Assembly: GCA_001179505.1 (NCBI GenBank)
Contig: CDMY01000517.1
Location: forward strand, 1-52,588
Direction of reading: 5' to 3'
From: Vitrella brassicaformis
Taxonomy: Eukaryota; Sar; Vitrellaceae
DNA length: 52,588 bases
Positions 36,173-47,002 of the stretch are shown piece by piece; the first letter of the stretch is position 1, and the number at the start of each line of letters is the position of its first letter. The position numbers were made by a program, and so were the translations under genes. The notes under the pieces were generated by a model, which saw only the letters and a list, made by a program, of their open reading frames with translations, was not told the origin of the DNA and ran no database searches.

Positions 36173-37526
36173 ATGTCAGTCATCAGCAGCAGGAGCAGCG
36201 ACCTGGACTCGCCCGTCGTCAACGGCGAGGCGGTCCGCTGCATCTTCCGCGACCGGCGAGTTCGGCTGCTCAAGGTCAAGGACGTCGGCAGCCTCAGAAT
36301 GGCGGCCCGCCACCACAGCCTCGTCGACTTCCCTCCCACCGCACTCCGCACCCGACTCGCCCACTCGCTGCATCTCATTCGGCTCGCTGACGGCTCACGG
36401 CTCGACACAGTGCTGGCCTTCGACGCCCAGACGGTGTCTGAGCCATGGGTGCTGCTGGCGGCCGTGTGGCTGGTGGAGGAGCAGACGTGGGACGAGATTG
36501 CCGACATACTGCGGGTGGCGGCGCAGTGCGGCCGGTGCACCCTGCCAGTGCGGCTGACTGCTGACGACATCACCAGACACGCCAACAAGACGGTGAGACG
36601 CACACACAGGGGCGGGAGGGAAAGAGAGGGCCTCATTCATTCTTCTCTCTCTGTGTGTGTGGTCGTGTAGGCGTATGCGTTGTTTCCGCGTGTGCTGGCT
36701 CAGCTCAAGATGGTCGGCCCCCACATCGACTTCGGCGACGGCGTAAGTTTCCAGGTGTTCCAGCACGGCACCACACTGCGGGCCGTCAAGAACGAAGACG
36801 GCTACGAGATCGACATCGACCCGCCTCTCCCTCCCAACCACCTCTACCAGCAGCACCGACAGCAACACGATCCGCCAGTCCGCAGCAGAATCGACTATGA
36901 CCCACCCGTAGGCTGGCGGTCGCTGGGCTCTCTCGACTTCGCATCTGTGTCGTCGTGGGTCAAAAGCGTCGTCATCGACCACTTCACGGAGACTCGCCAG
37001 ATCAACACCACAACCACCCATTCTATCGACAGGTGAGGCGGGGCATCACTCTGTATGGGCATTGTCACGACACATACGAGTGTATGTTGTGTGTGTGTGT
37101 GTATGTGTGTGTGTCAGGCATGTCGACAACAGCCGGCTGCACACCATCGTGACACAGTCCCCCCACACACCAGTGGAGGGATGCACCACCACCAGATCAT
37201 TCCACTCCACTTGGCGTTGTCTCCTGCTGACCAACGCCGGCCACTCGTTCGTCGCATGCATCGCCGTCACGCATTTGCTGCACAACAACGGTCAGCCCAG
37301 CACGGCACAGCGAGGGGGAGGAAATGCGGTGCCACTCTCATGTGCTGTCCACTGCTATCCTCCCCTGTCATTCATTTGCAGTGCGTGTGTAGGTCATGAC
37401 CACCGAGTCGGCTGTGTGTGGTGTGGGCGGTACCTTCAAGGACCGCTTCCCGCAGACCACTCGGCTGGCGCGTGTGGTGCTGGGGGCCGCCATCTCAACC
37501 AGGATTTTCGACCATTAGACAGCTGA
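36173..37526 (+). CDS. Unknown protein, parent of a decayed downstream duplicate
   Basis: Exons 36173-36592, 36671-37032, 37118-37290 and 37393-37526 (362 aa; phases 0, 2, 1). The protein is mixed alpha/beta, with no signal peptide or membrane helix. It has conserved-looking blocks such as S-V-S-S-W-V-K-S-V and H-V-D-N-S-R-L-H-T. No family recognised. The last exon is uncertain. The homologous acceptor in the duplicate (TTTGCAG, 37380 here) would lead into an in-frame TAG, so splicing to 37393 gives one C-terminus. A different frame of the same exon (ending T-R-I-F-D-H) looks more protein-like and would need a phase-0 junction. Exons 2-4 are partly duplicated at 37993-38616. Confidence 0.55.
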
Positions 37527-37992
37527 GGTATGTTTGCACCAACCACGGCTGAGACGAGCAGAAAATGCCCACACACACGACGAACAGAATTGTGTCTATG
37601 CGTCTTCTGTCTTTCCGTGTGTATGCCAGGTCTGGAAGGTGATCGTGTGTGAGGGCGATTGTTTCGAGTCGATGTGATGTGCGTAAGTAATGTCCTGCCT
37701 GAGTGTGGGAATGAGTGAGTGTTATTAATGTGACTGACATTGGCTAGCGATGGTCATTCTTAAGATCAGATCCGTTCGTCCATCTTAGCGTCGATGCAAG
37801 CTACACTTGTGTGTCACTCACAGAGCGCACAGGGGAGGGGAGGCCATGAGGGGAGGGGAGGAGGCAGGCAGCATAGCATGTTTTGTACAGGCGCAAGGCT
37901 AGACTAAGGCAAGAGAAAGGGAAAGAGAGAGAGAGAGAGAGGGAGGGAGACATTTCCGCACCGACAGCACTCATCGCATCTCCTGAGTTCGG

Positions 37993-38616
37993 GTGCGGCT
38001 GGGTGGTGGGTCTTCTCGACTATTCGTGTGTGTCGTCGTTTGTCAAGAGCAGCATCCTCAGCCACTTCATGGGCACTCACCAGATCAACACACCCGACCG
38101 GTATAACACCACTTACCGTCCTATCGACAGGTGAGGCAGGGCATCACTTCGTGGGCATTGTTACGACACACGAGTGTATGTAACGTGTGTGTGTGTGTGT
38201 GTCAGGCATGTTGACAACAGCCGGCTGCACACCCTCATGACACAGTCCCCCCCCACACCAGTGGACGGATGCACCACCACTGCATCAGCCCGCTTCCCTC
38301 GGACCTGACAAGTACAAACCACTCATTCGTCGCATGGATCGCCGTCAAGGATCTCCCCTATAATGACGGTCAGCCCAGCCCGGCACATGTAAAGATACAA
38401 TAGAGTACTCACTCTCATCTACTGTGCTCTCCTGTCATTCGTTTGCAGTGCTTGTTGTGGTCGCGACGACCGAGTTGGCTGTGTCTGGTGCGGGTAGGAC
38501 CGCTTCCCGGAGACCGCTCGGCTGGCGCGTGCGGTGCTGGGGGCTGTCATCTCAGCCGTATTGTTTGGCCAATAAACAGCTGAGGTATGTTTGCACCAAA
38601 CACGACTGAGACGAGC
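37993..38616 (+). pseudogene. Partial, decayed tandem copy of the gene at 36173-37526
   Basis: Similarity runs from mid exon 2 (36906) to past the stop (37559). The shared order is S-C-V-S-S-F-V-K-S, P-I-D-R then GTGAGGC donor, TGTGTCAG acceptor, H-V-D-N-S-R-L-H-T, the next donor, a TTTGCAG acceptor, and the GCTGAGGTATGTTTGCACCA trailer. Exon 1 and the first half of exon 2 are missing. Exon 3 carries changes and an in-frame stop. The first ~110 bp (37883-37992) are unrelated GA-rich sequence. Confidence 0.75.
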
Positions 38617-38673
38617 GGGGACGCACGCACTTAGGTGGGTGGTGGACGCCCTTGTCTATCCTCTGTGTGTGTG

Positions 38674-39030
38674 ATGCAGACTTCGATGGCGATGTTGGGT
38701 GCTTCTGCTTGCTCCCTGAGGCCATCTCGCATCATATTGGGCTCTGTCTTCAATCGACATCTCGCTTCGACTCATTCATCAGCTTTCGTTCGTAGGAGAG
38801 AGAAAGAGGTGCTCGCCGCACTCAATTCGCAGGACGGAGAAGCCTTCGCCAAAGCTACACTACTCTCTCACTTACCGCTTCTGTGCTGGAAGGAGTCGGC
38901 GGACCACATGGTCTGTGCGGCAGCTTCTAGAGTGTTTAGTGTTTGTGCGCGAGACTCTCTGTCTCTCTGTTGCGGGCAGTTGTCGGTCTGCCTGTATGCC
39001 TGTATGGGTGTTTATTTCGTGCCTGACTAA
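38674..39030 (+). CDS. Possible small protein with presequence-like start
   Basis: A frame from ATG 38674 to the stop at 39030. Its first ~80 residues have natural composition: Arg/Ser/Ala-rich with few acids at first, then an E-K-E-V-L-A-A-L helix. This looks like a mitochondrial targeting peptide plus the start of a helical domain. After about 38910 it becomes Cys/Ser/Val-rich, so a donor near GTCTGTG (38911) may end a first exon. I could not find a matching next exon. It may be a gene fragment. Confidence 0.3.
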   Translation: MQTSMAMLGASACSLRPSRIILGSVFNRHLASTHSSAFVRRREKEVLAALNSQDGEAFAKATLLSHLPLLCWKESADHMVCAAASRVFSVCARDSLSLCCGQLSVCLYACMGVYFVPD

Positions 39031-39309
39031 GTGCACTCAATCGACCGTCAAACCTGTGGGCCCACCCTTCCGCCAATCTGTACAGCTACCCAGTCAGTCA
39101 TCAATGCACACACGCGCACACACACTGCACAAACTCTACACAGCAATACCACTCAGCTAAGAATGGCCCCACTGCCCGGCTGCTATGAATGACCTACAGC
39201 AGCCGGCCTGACAAGCACCAACAAACGCACACATACAGCGATATGAACACGGCCACAAAATCCGTGTGAATGAGTGGCGTTTCCTCACCTTCAGGGATTG
39301 CAAACTACA

Positions 39310-41705
39310 TCAAATGATCCGCCATGTGTTTCTCCAGTGCTGGTTGTGTGTGATTGTGAAGCCCTCGATGCGGACGCTCAAGGCACCGATGTTGGTACCC
39401 ACAGGGATGGAGGCGCGTATTGAATCCTGCTGCTGAACATCAGGTTCGCAGCAGACCATCAGCTTCAAAGACTGGAGGCCCCTGAGGTGCGGTATATGAT
39501 CGATCAGCGATAAGAGGCGGTCGCGGACGACGCTGCCGGCATCCTCCACATCAGGAGGCACTGAAGGTGAACACACACAAGGCAGCAATGAGGACGGACG
39601 GACACAGTTCCCTCTCCTCTCGGCGTACGTGTCATGGTGAATTCTAGTGTCCTGATCGTCGGCAATCTGCCGGCCGCCCCCATCAGCAGTTGCTCTAGTT
39701 GGTCGACACCGATGTCCCCAACCACCACCTCACCCACCCCCGTCTCCCTCCCCAGCGCCGCCAACACGCCCACCTTCTCATCACCGGACATCTCGCTGAT
39801 GTCCACCCTTTCCACCTCCTTGGCCATCTTTCCGGCCAGCAGCCGGGCAGCAGCACCACCCAGCTTGCTCTGGATATACAACCGTGTGAACTTTGGCAGG
39901 GGCTGCAGGTGTGTGATGATGGCGGGGTGGGGCGACAGGGTGTTGGCCGGGGGCTGGAAGCCACGGGTATTGATGACGAACGCTAGCGTGGCCTTGTCGA
40001 ATGAGAGGCTGGATGCGATGTCGATGGCCGATTGGCTGGGGTTGGTGTGCGGGTCGGTGAGGCCGTCCTGAGTGAAGATGTAGTTCACTTCCAAGGCTTT
40101 TCGTGCAAATTGCTGCATCATGGCCTTGAATGAGGGTGAGGGGTGGGTGGGGAAGGCATTGTCGTAGAAGATGGAGAGGTCGAACACCAGAAAGCCGCCG
40201 GTAGTGGTGAGTTGAGCGTCCGGTCGGCAGCACATGGTGACCAGTCGGTTGAGGGTGAGCAGCACGGGCAAGGTGTAGGGGCTGATAGAGACCCAGCCGG
40301 GATGGAACCGCACGTGCAATGGGGCGAGCGACTGTCGGCAGCCACGCGCCACGAGCACTTCCTGCAAACAAGAATACACACAGATACAGGAAGGACATCA
40401 TGAGCAAACCCACCCCCTCTGCTGTCCTGTGCGTCCTTTGTGATCACCTGAAGCAAATCGATTTCCGCTGGGCTGTTATGAATATCGACCTCGATAGTGC
40501 CGATGCTCTCCAGCTGTGCGAGTGGCCCCCCCTGCTGCCCAGCAGGTGGAGCGGGGATGGCATCGAACACAGCCGCCCACACCTCACCCTAAAAGCTACC
40601 GTCCACACGCCGCAGGGAGTGGGACGAGCTGATGAACCGGCCCAGTCTGTAGGCGTCCCAACCCTCCTGCCGCACGACGGCGAGTGAAGGCATCAGCCAG
40701 TCGCGGTCGGCCAGCCCCTGATGCTCGCGGAGCAGACCGGCAATGGTGGTGAGTGCGTGGAGCGTCGGGGGCGGCTCGAGAGGCGCGGGGAGGGGCGGAT
40801 CAGTCCGTGCGACGGTCTGCCTCGCCGTACCGGTCAGCCGAGCCCCCTCTTGGATGGTGATGCTGTGCAGGGTCCCGCCGTCCATGTTGGCTGCCACCCG
40901 GCCGGCGACGTGGCCATCGATGGCGGCCACGAAGACGTCGAAACACCAGCGGGGGAAGCCGTCAGGGTACCGGAGGACGACACACGTCAGCTGTCTCAGG
41001 TACGTGGCCCATTCCCTGACGAGGTCGGTTGTCGTTGTCGCCGCCTGCCAAAACAACCGCTCCTCTCCCGTGCCTCAGCTGATGGTGAGGTGGTGCTGTT
41101 TGCGGACCGCGTGTTGCCGTATGAGGGGCGGCAACTGCAGCTGCATGAGCAGATGGATTGGGAGGAAGGCCATGGGGATGCTCATGAGACCGGGCTGCAC
41201 ACATCACACAGCACACGGGACAGCAGGAGATATCCATCAGAGTATAAATGCCTTTGTGCGTGTGCTGGCTCACAGGTGCATTCTCCCAGAAGAGTCTTTC
41301 CCTCTCTGCCCGTCGCTGCCGCTCCTCATCGCTCTCAACACCACTACCGCCGTCACCAGGACGAGACCTCTTGACCTGCACCCACGCCCCCAACACACAC
41401 ACACAGAGCAAACACCCGTCTGGTGAAATGTGCCATCCATCGCAGGCGGTGATGTGCCTCACCTGTCTATCTCTCTCCTCCATTGCTGCCATGAACTCTA
41501 GGGCCTTCTCTGAGGCCGCTAACTGGCCGATGCTCACGGCTCTATGACGTCCCTCCCTGACACACGAACACGCACAGCACAATGTCATGAGGGCGGCACC
41601 GATGGCGAATTCTCCTTCTCCTGCCCTGGCGTACCTCAGGACGGACAGACGCGAGGATACTTGACAGTCAACTGTCAGATCCGATGTGAGTGAAGAGAAT
41701 ATCAT
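39310..41705 (-). pseudogene. F-box-like/repeat family member C, two in-frame stops
   Basis: Minus-strand exons 41705-41635, 41556-41463, 41375-41274, 41194-40448, 40361-39629, 39560-39310, with matching phases. It has two extra N-terminal exons compared with the plus-strand paralogue at 12613 and is otherwise very similar; some stretches are identical over 60 bp. Exon 2 of the shared part contains TGA at 41077-41075, replacing the A-A-D region after H-L-T-I-S. It also has TAG at 40591-40589, where the paralogue has AGG (Arg). Splice sites, including the last TTCAG acceptor, are intact. Two clean nonsense changes inside otherwise unbroken exons point to recent inactivation or stop readthrough. 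The former is likelier. Confidence 0.65.
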
Positions 41706-42284
41706 ATCCGTCACTGAGCCACACACACGGCCATGAAAACGTAAACTGTAGCTACACTGTAAACGTGCATCTACACTGTAAATGTAAACGTAGCGATTCA
41801 TAGCCAATCGTCTTTGAGGCGCAGAGGGCACAGCCAGGCCTGGTCTGTTGCTTTCGTCCGGTCAGTAGCTAGCCTAGGGCTGGATGCAGTGCTGCTGTGA
41901 GCTTCATACTCAGACAGTTCATTCTGCATGGCTTCAAGGCAATTCCTCTCTCCATTCGCAATGCCTGTAAGTGTTGTGTTTGCGTGAGTATGTGTGGGAC
42001 GGCTTAGCGTGCTGCCCTAGGGCGGTTAGGACGGGTGCGTCTCGGTGTTCGTGGACAGACAGATTCATGACTTGGCTGAACGAATCTCATCTCTGGCTGC
42101 TCGCTGTAATCATTCAACACAACCACTCAACTCAGGCAGGCACCCACTGAAGTCCGCGATACAGGCACACCACACACATCTCCATCCCCACGTCACGAGG
42201 TGCCACAACCACCATACACTTCTCGGCGATCAGCATGGGCGGCACGACCAGGCAAATGTCGCTCATGGCAGTAGGCCGACCGCC
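41706..42284. other. Intergenic region
   Basis: Includes a tandem GTAAACGT-type stretch (about 41740-41790, repeated CTACACTGTAAA units). No supportable gene. The plus-strand frame over 42045-42425 has weak composition and overlaps the minus-strand gene. Confidence 0.4.
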
Positions 42285-43741
42285 TCATTCTCTAGTCCAA
42301 GTGACCTCAAGAGCTGCCCGCACGGCGGCCACCGTGACAGGGAATCGCTCACCGACCGTCACCCCATCCGCCGCCACCACCTCGCTCGTCCTGACTTTGA
42401 TTTGCCCTTCATAGAGAGACACTGACGCCACGACAGAGCCGCCACCCAGTAACAGCACCACGACCCGCATTGGTACGTGAAGAGCTGGTGGTCGGTCTAC
42501 ATACCGCAATTCCACTCGCAAATCGATGACGAACATGTCAGATCTGCCGCTGAGGTCATTCCGCCGCAGGGCACGATAGCAAGCATGACGCATCCCCACT
42601 TTCACATCGAGGACGACATTAATGCGGCCCCCATAACTCAGCCGCTGCAGCAACGTGTCGAGGGCAAACTCGCTGAAGGAGCGGTAGATATGGTAGTCGG
42701 CCGACGACAAGTCACCACAGCTGACGGGCGGGTCAGTGTGTCGACAAGTGCGACAAATGAATGGATTCAAGCGCCACACCTCGTCTCGCTCGATGACGCG
42801 GAACCGCCTCTCTCCGAGACGATACCACTGCACCTCCCGGCTCCTGTGGTGGAGGAACCATGCCATTCGCAATCCGATCGTGACGGCAAAAGAAAGGATG
42901 AGCCCGGCAACCAAGATGCTAAGCACCAAGCCAGCGATCCGGCACAATAAGGGCCAGCCCGAGAGCGGGCACTGCAGCCGCTATCGTAGGAACCCAACGT
43001 GCCGGCCACAAGAAGCCAAGCCCACCCCAGCAGATAGAATAAGTAAGCGGCTGCAGTCAGGAGACGCACCAGCGGACGGGTCGGCAAGGTCGCGACAAAG
43101 GCCACCCCTCTGTCGTCCTCGGTGAGGTGAGCGCCGCCGCCGCCGTAGACATGGCCAAATATCTTGTTAGCGGCCATAGCAGCGGGCAGCCGATGGAAGC
43201 TGGCCTTGTCGGGAAGGTGAGCCGCCACTCTCTCAGCCGAGAGTACGATGAGGGGCGGTCGGCGACTCACACCGCAGACACCTGCCACCCTGATAAACGC
43301 GGCCATAGAGCGCCACTCAGCCGCCTGCTCGATGACATAGGCACAGCGAGCGAGATACCCGAATCGCGAGAGGGATGGTGGGAGTGGAGGGGCTGAGCCA
43401 TCCACGCCGCGGTGCCTCTCCACATCAATGAGGCCGGTGAGCTGCTGATTGGCCAGGGAGCTGCTGATTTGGTCCAGTAGAAACTCCTCATCTATCAGTT
43501 GAGTGCCGTAAGCCTTGCCGACCGCCCGGAGCCGCACGGCATCGCTAACGGGCAGAAAGGGGATGACCGCACGGGCAAAGACGTCAGCAGGGAGCCCTTG
43601 ATCACCGTCAGCAAGGGCGATCCATAGAGGCTGAAGGAGGTAATCATCATCATCATTCTCACAGGAGACTGACAGCAGCTGACGGCTGTGAACCACTCGC
43701 CGATAGAAGCAGCGCCATGTCCATCGGAGCAGCCGACTCAT
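42285..43741 (-). CDS. F-box-like protein with C-terminal membrane helices; possible frameshift
   Basis: Starts at ATG 43741. The N-terminus is basic. At about residues 35-80, L-P-A-D-V-F-A-R-A-V-I-P-F-L-P and R-L-R-A-V-G-K-A-Y follow the F-box pattern. A helical region and one membrane helix (L-F-Y-L-L-G-W-A-W-L-L-V) come next. Around 42950-42990 the frame changes. Downstream another frame gives a second strong helix (G-L-V-L-S-I-L-V-A-G-L-I-L-S-F), then about 180 residues of soluble beta-rich sequence to the stop at 42285. No intron of normal length joins them, so there is a frameshift, an unusually short intron, or two genes. F-box proteins with membrane anchors are rare. Function unknown. 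Divergent from the gene at 43983. Confidence 0.5.
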
Positions 43742-43891
43742 CTCTGTTGGTCCTGTGTGGCTCGGCGGCAAACCAGCAGCGACAGAGACTCAGACGATTG
43801 AAAGATCAGATATGTGGCCGCATAGAAGAGCAGTTTACATAGCAGAGAAGCGCCCCCCCTAACCGGTTTGGGTTGGGAGCGTTTCTTCAGG

Positions 43892-43908
43892 GAGAGAGCG
43901 GTTTCACG
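43892..43908 (+). promoter_or_regulatory. GAGAGAGCGGTTTCACG element
   Basis: A 17-mer identical to 49376-49392. It is placed 91 bp before ATG 43983 here and 94 bp before ATG 49470 there, on the same strand as both genes. The near-palindrome GCGAGCTTCGCAAG follows at about 43927, containing AAGCTCGC on the minus strand about 185 bp before the minus-strand start at 43741. Confidence 0.45.
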
Positions 43909-43982
43909 CAATTTCCTAAAGGTGCGAGCGAGCTTCGCAAGTTTCATCTTTGGCTTTCTTGCCAGTCAGACAGGTGCAGACG

Positions 43983-44909
43983 ATGACTTGCTGTACGAAC
44001 AGCATGTATTGGATCAATGGGCGCTCGACGTCGAGCTCTCTGGGTGGCCTCTGTGCATCGGGCGGCATCAAGATCACTGACCACGTTTTCGTCTTCAAAC
44101 ACGTATGTATGCGATGTGACATCCTATCCACAGCACAGAGGGCGGGAGAGTGGCGCTCTCATCTCCTGGTCTCATCTTTCACTCGGATGTGTGTCGCTCG
44201 CTGGGCTGGTTGTGTGCAGGCACCGACTGAGTGGGTGCGTCGTGGCCTCGTCAACAATGCCAAGCCGTGTGTGTTTGGGCCGGGGGGGTCCGTCCTTACG
44301 GTCCACGCAGACCGCACAGAGCACCCCCAGGCCATCTACATGCACGCCCCGCCAGGCCGCAGGCCGCAGGGTCAACCTCACTGACGGCAGGTCAGTGAGA
44401 GGTCGGCAAGCCGCGTGAGGCGTGATTTTATCAATGCTCTCATGCCGGTCCTTCAGGAAAGTGACAGCGCTCTCGTATGAGCTTCGCTCGTACATCGCCG
44501 CCAAGGACACCGAAGCGCACAAGCCCCTCCACCCGGCAGACACCAAGAAGCCCTCCCCTCAGCTCGCCCAGCTGCCCACGGCGAGCACACGAGACTGGCG
44601 CGGCGCCTCGCAAGAGGACATCCAAGAGCCAAGCCAAGAGGGGATCAACCGATGGTTTGTCGAGGAGTATCTGCCGGCACAAGAGGCGAAGGAGGCCGAG
44701 GAGGATGACAAGCGGTGGGCGGAGGTTGAGGAGAAGAAGGCCAAGCAGCCCTACGACCACTCGCAGTGGGCACACTTTGACGAGGAGTGGGCGAGGGTGA
44801 ACAACAGGCAGCTGTGGCGGCAGTGTTCAAGGAGTGGGAGGCCGCCAACCCCAAGATGGCCCCCTTGGTGCGGAAGAAGTGGAAGGGCACACCCACCATT
44901 CGACTGTGA
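43983..44909 (+). CDS. Unknown ~190-aa protein, last exon with probable 1-base frameshift
   Basis: Exons 43983-44102, 44220-44370 and 44462-44909. Phase 0, then phase 1 through an acceptor AG at 44460-44461 that directly follows another CAG. Exon 1 ends I-T-D-H-V-F-V-F-K-H and exon 2 continues A-P-T-E-W-V-R-R-G-L. Exon 3 is charged and helical (D-D-K-R-W-A-E-V-E-E-K-K). Near 44818 (CTGTGGCGG) the frame loses protein character. One extra G would continue into A-A-V-F-K-E-W-E-A-A-N and end T-I-R-L at the stop 44907-44909. Without it the frame runs to 44952. The deletion may be a sequencing error. An alternative Arg-rich frame from ATG 44017 resembles a mitochondrial presequence. No family recognised. 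Confidence 0.45.
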
Positions 44910-45661
44910 GGGGCGGCATAAGGGAGGGAGGGGGGAGAGGGAGGGAGGGTAGTTGGGCTATGGGCTACGCTGCATGTGTGTAAGAACAGCCATGCGGATT
45001 GTGTGCTGTACCAGGAAGGGAGACAGGCACCTAAGTCTTGCGCTGTGTGGTGGGAACACAACAGCTGCTCTCTCTTTGTTTTGTCGATCCGCGGGCTGCG
45101 TGGGTGGACGGCTGCTTTGGCTAGGCTTGACTAATGGTGCCTGCCTGCCTGGATGCCAGCCTCCCAGTCAGTCCGTCAATCTGTCTCTCTGGACGGTGCT
45201 TGCCGTGGGATGCAAGTGTTGCCTGATGGCTGCCTTTGACGGCCTGTCGGTGAACTCTTGATGCTCACTGTCATGCGGGGAGGGGTGAGACTTTTACTCG
45301 ACCGCAGGGAAGGCTGACATGAGGGAACACACGACTAGCCAGAGAACAGACAAAGGAATCGGACGACTTAGTGGCTCATACTCACATGACATCCCCTTGA
45401 CTCATGACTCACTCAGTGTATGTTGATGACCAGATAAAGTTCAAGAATCTCTCACACTGATTATCGCGTCAGTCACATCAGTCAGATCTGTCTGTCCCCC
45501 CACCTCTCTCTCGCCCCTGTACACCCGCCATACATACGCACATAAGCCCCCCCCCCCACCCACCGCCTTGAGCAGTGGTCCACCGATCTCTCAAGTTGCT
45601 AATGAAAGTCGCTCGCTGCCTCCCAGTCTGACTCGTCCACCCATGCCATCCAGGTGTCTGC
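44910..45661. other. Convergent intergenic region
   Basis: GGGA-rich run at about 44918-44950, then unremarkable sequence with a C-run near 45547. No gene seen. Confidence 0.5.
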
Positions 45662-46850
45662 TCATTTGTCGAATATGCCCTTGACGTATTCCTTGCCCTT
45701 TTCCCTCCACCCCTTCGTCTGCCACAGACGGTCAATCTCCTCTTCGGCACCATACAGACTCACCTCAACCGCACCACCCTCCTCTGCAGCCATTCACACA
45801 GAAACACATGGGCAGTGAGTGGTGTCTCTGTCTGTCCGTCTGTGTGCCGGGTGGGTGGGTGGGGGGAGATGGCTTCTTTGTCCTCACCTTTAGACGGCTG
45901 CAGCTGCACACGCACCGCCTCTTCCCTCTCGGCGTTGTCAGTGTAGTACTTACCTGAGCACATCGCCACACCACACACTCACACAGTCGACAGGATGCAA
46001 ATCAATCTGCCTTCGCTGCTGACCGGCGAGTGGGCTTGCGAGCGTTGCGAGGAACCACAAATTGCCGAGTCCCTTGCCCTTGCCCAGTGCGCTCTCCTCT
46101 GCCACAATGAGCACCAGTGCCAGTGTGGCCAGCGAGAGGAAGGTCATGGCCGTGAGGAAAAGGGCCTGACCCCTGTCGGGCCGGTACAAACCTGCATAGG
46201 CACATACATAAATCATGTGTGGCGCAGATACGACGAGTGAAGAGCAGCAGGGCAGATGTCTGTGTGTGTGTGTGTGTGCTCCAGGCCTGTAGACCTCTGA
46301 AGATGATGTATTCTTCTGAGGGCTCTGGGCGGTAGTTGAGGTCAAGGAAGTGCCGATAGACCTGGTTAGCCGTGTCGTCCATCGTCGACGGCGCAAGGTA
46401 GATCTGCACACAACCAACCACAAGACCGACCAACTCGTGCAGCAGACGCCAGCCAACAACCACCCCAGCGCCGCCCTGCCCGCTCACCTTGCTGACCATC
46501 TTTGACTTTGTCGAGCGCTTGATGAGCGACCACAGGCCAGGGAAAGACAGCACATAGAGGAACAGCGTGGCGAAGTAGCTGGCCTTCGAGTAGCCGCTGC
46601 CCTCCTGTGTCAGCGCCGATGTCTGCGCCTCGGCTATGCTCGACCACAGCAGGGGCGCGATGGACAGCACCGACGAGCCGATGCTGCCGGCGGGATCTGC
46701 CGCAACAGGGAAGGGGAAGAACTCATGGGTTGGATGTGCCGACCTCGGTGTTGTTGGCTTTGGCGGCCTCGGTCGGACTGTGAGTCTCGGAGGTGAGAAC
46801 GCAAGCGCAGGAGTGCAGACGAGCAGGCAGGCAACACTGAGAAGCTTCAT
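45662..46850 (-). CDS. CCB1: Plastid cytochrome b6f assembly factor CCB1-like
   Basis: Five minus-strand exons: 46850-46488, 46403-46295, 46191-46024, 45953-45888, 45783-45662; 275 aa, phases consistent. A signal peptide ends at A-L-A/F. Phe at the start of the transit peptide is the classic mark of complex red-plastid targeting. The mature part reads S-Y-F-A-T-L-F-L-Y-V-L-S-F-P-G-L-W-S-L-I, K-R-S-T-K-S-K, then R-G-Q-A two-helix hairpin, S-P-L-A-G-K-Y-Y and the C-terminal K-G-K-E-Y-V-K-G-I-F. This follows plant and cyanobacterial CCB1 as I remember it. CCB1 acts in thylakoids in attaching heme ci to cytochrome b6. Its presence implies a photosynthetic host. Divergent from the ATP10-like gene, with 152 bp between starts. 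Confidence 0.75.
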
Positions 46851-46874
46851 TTTGCAGGAGAGATCTGTGTGTTG

Positions 46875-46884
46875 AAGCTCGCAG
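46875..46884 (+). promoter_or_regulatory. AAGCTCGCAG promoter-like element
   Basis: Nine of ten bases of AAGCTCGCAA, 128 bp upstream of ATG 47003 on the same strand, inside the 152-bp divergent spacer. Confidence 0.4.
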
Positions 46885-47002
46885 GCGGGGTCGACCGAGA
46901 AGGGCATCGGCTTCCAGCATTCCACTGCCGCTGCCAACACGTGGAGGAGCTCACGTTGGCTCAGTGACAGTGGATCTCACAAAGATCTTGCCTGCCTGTT
47001 GA

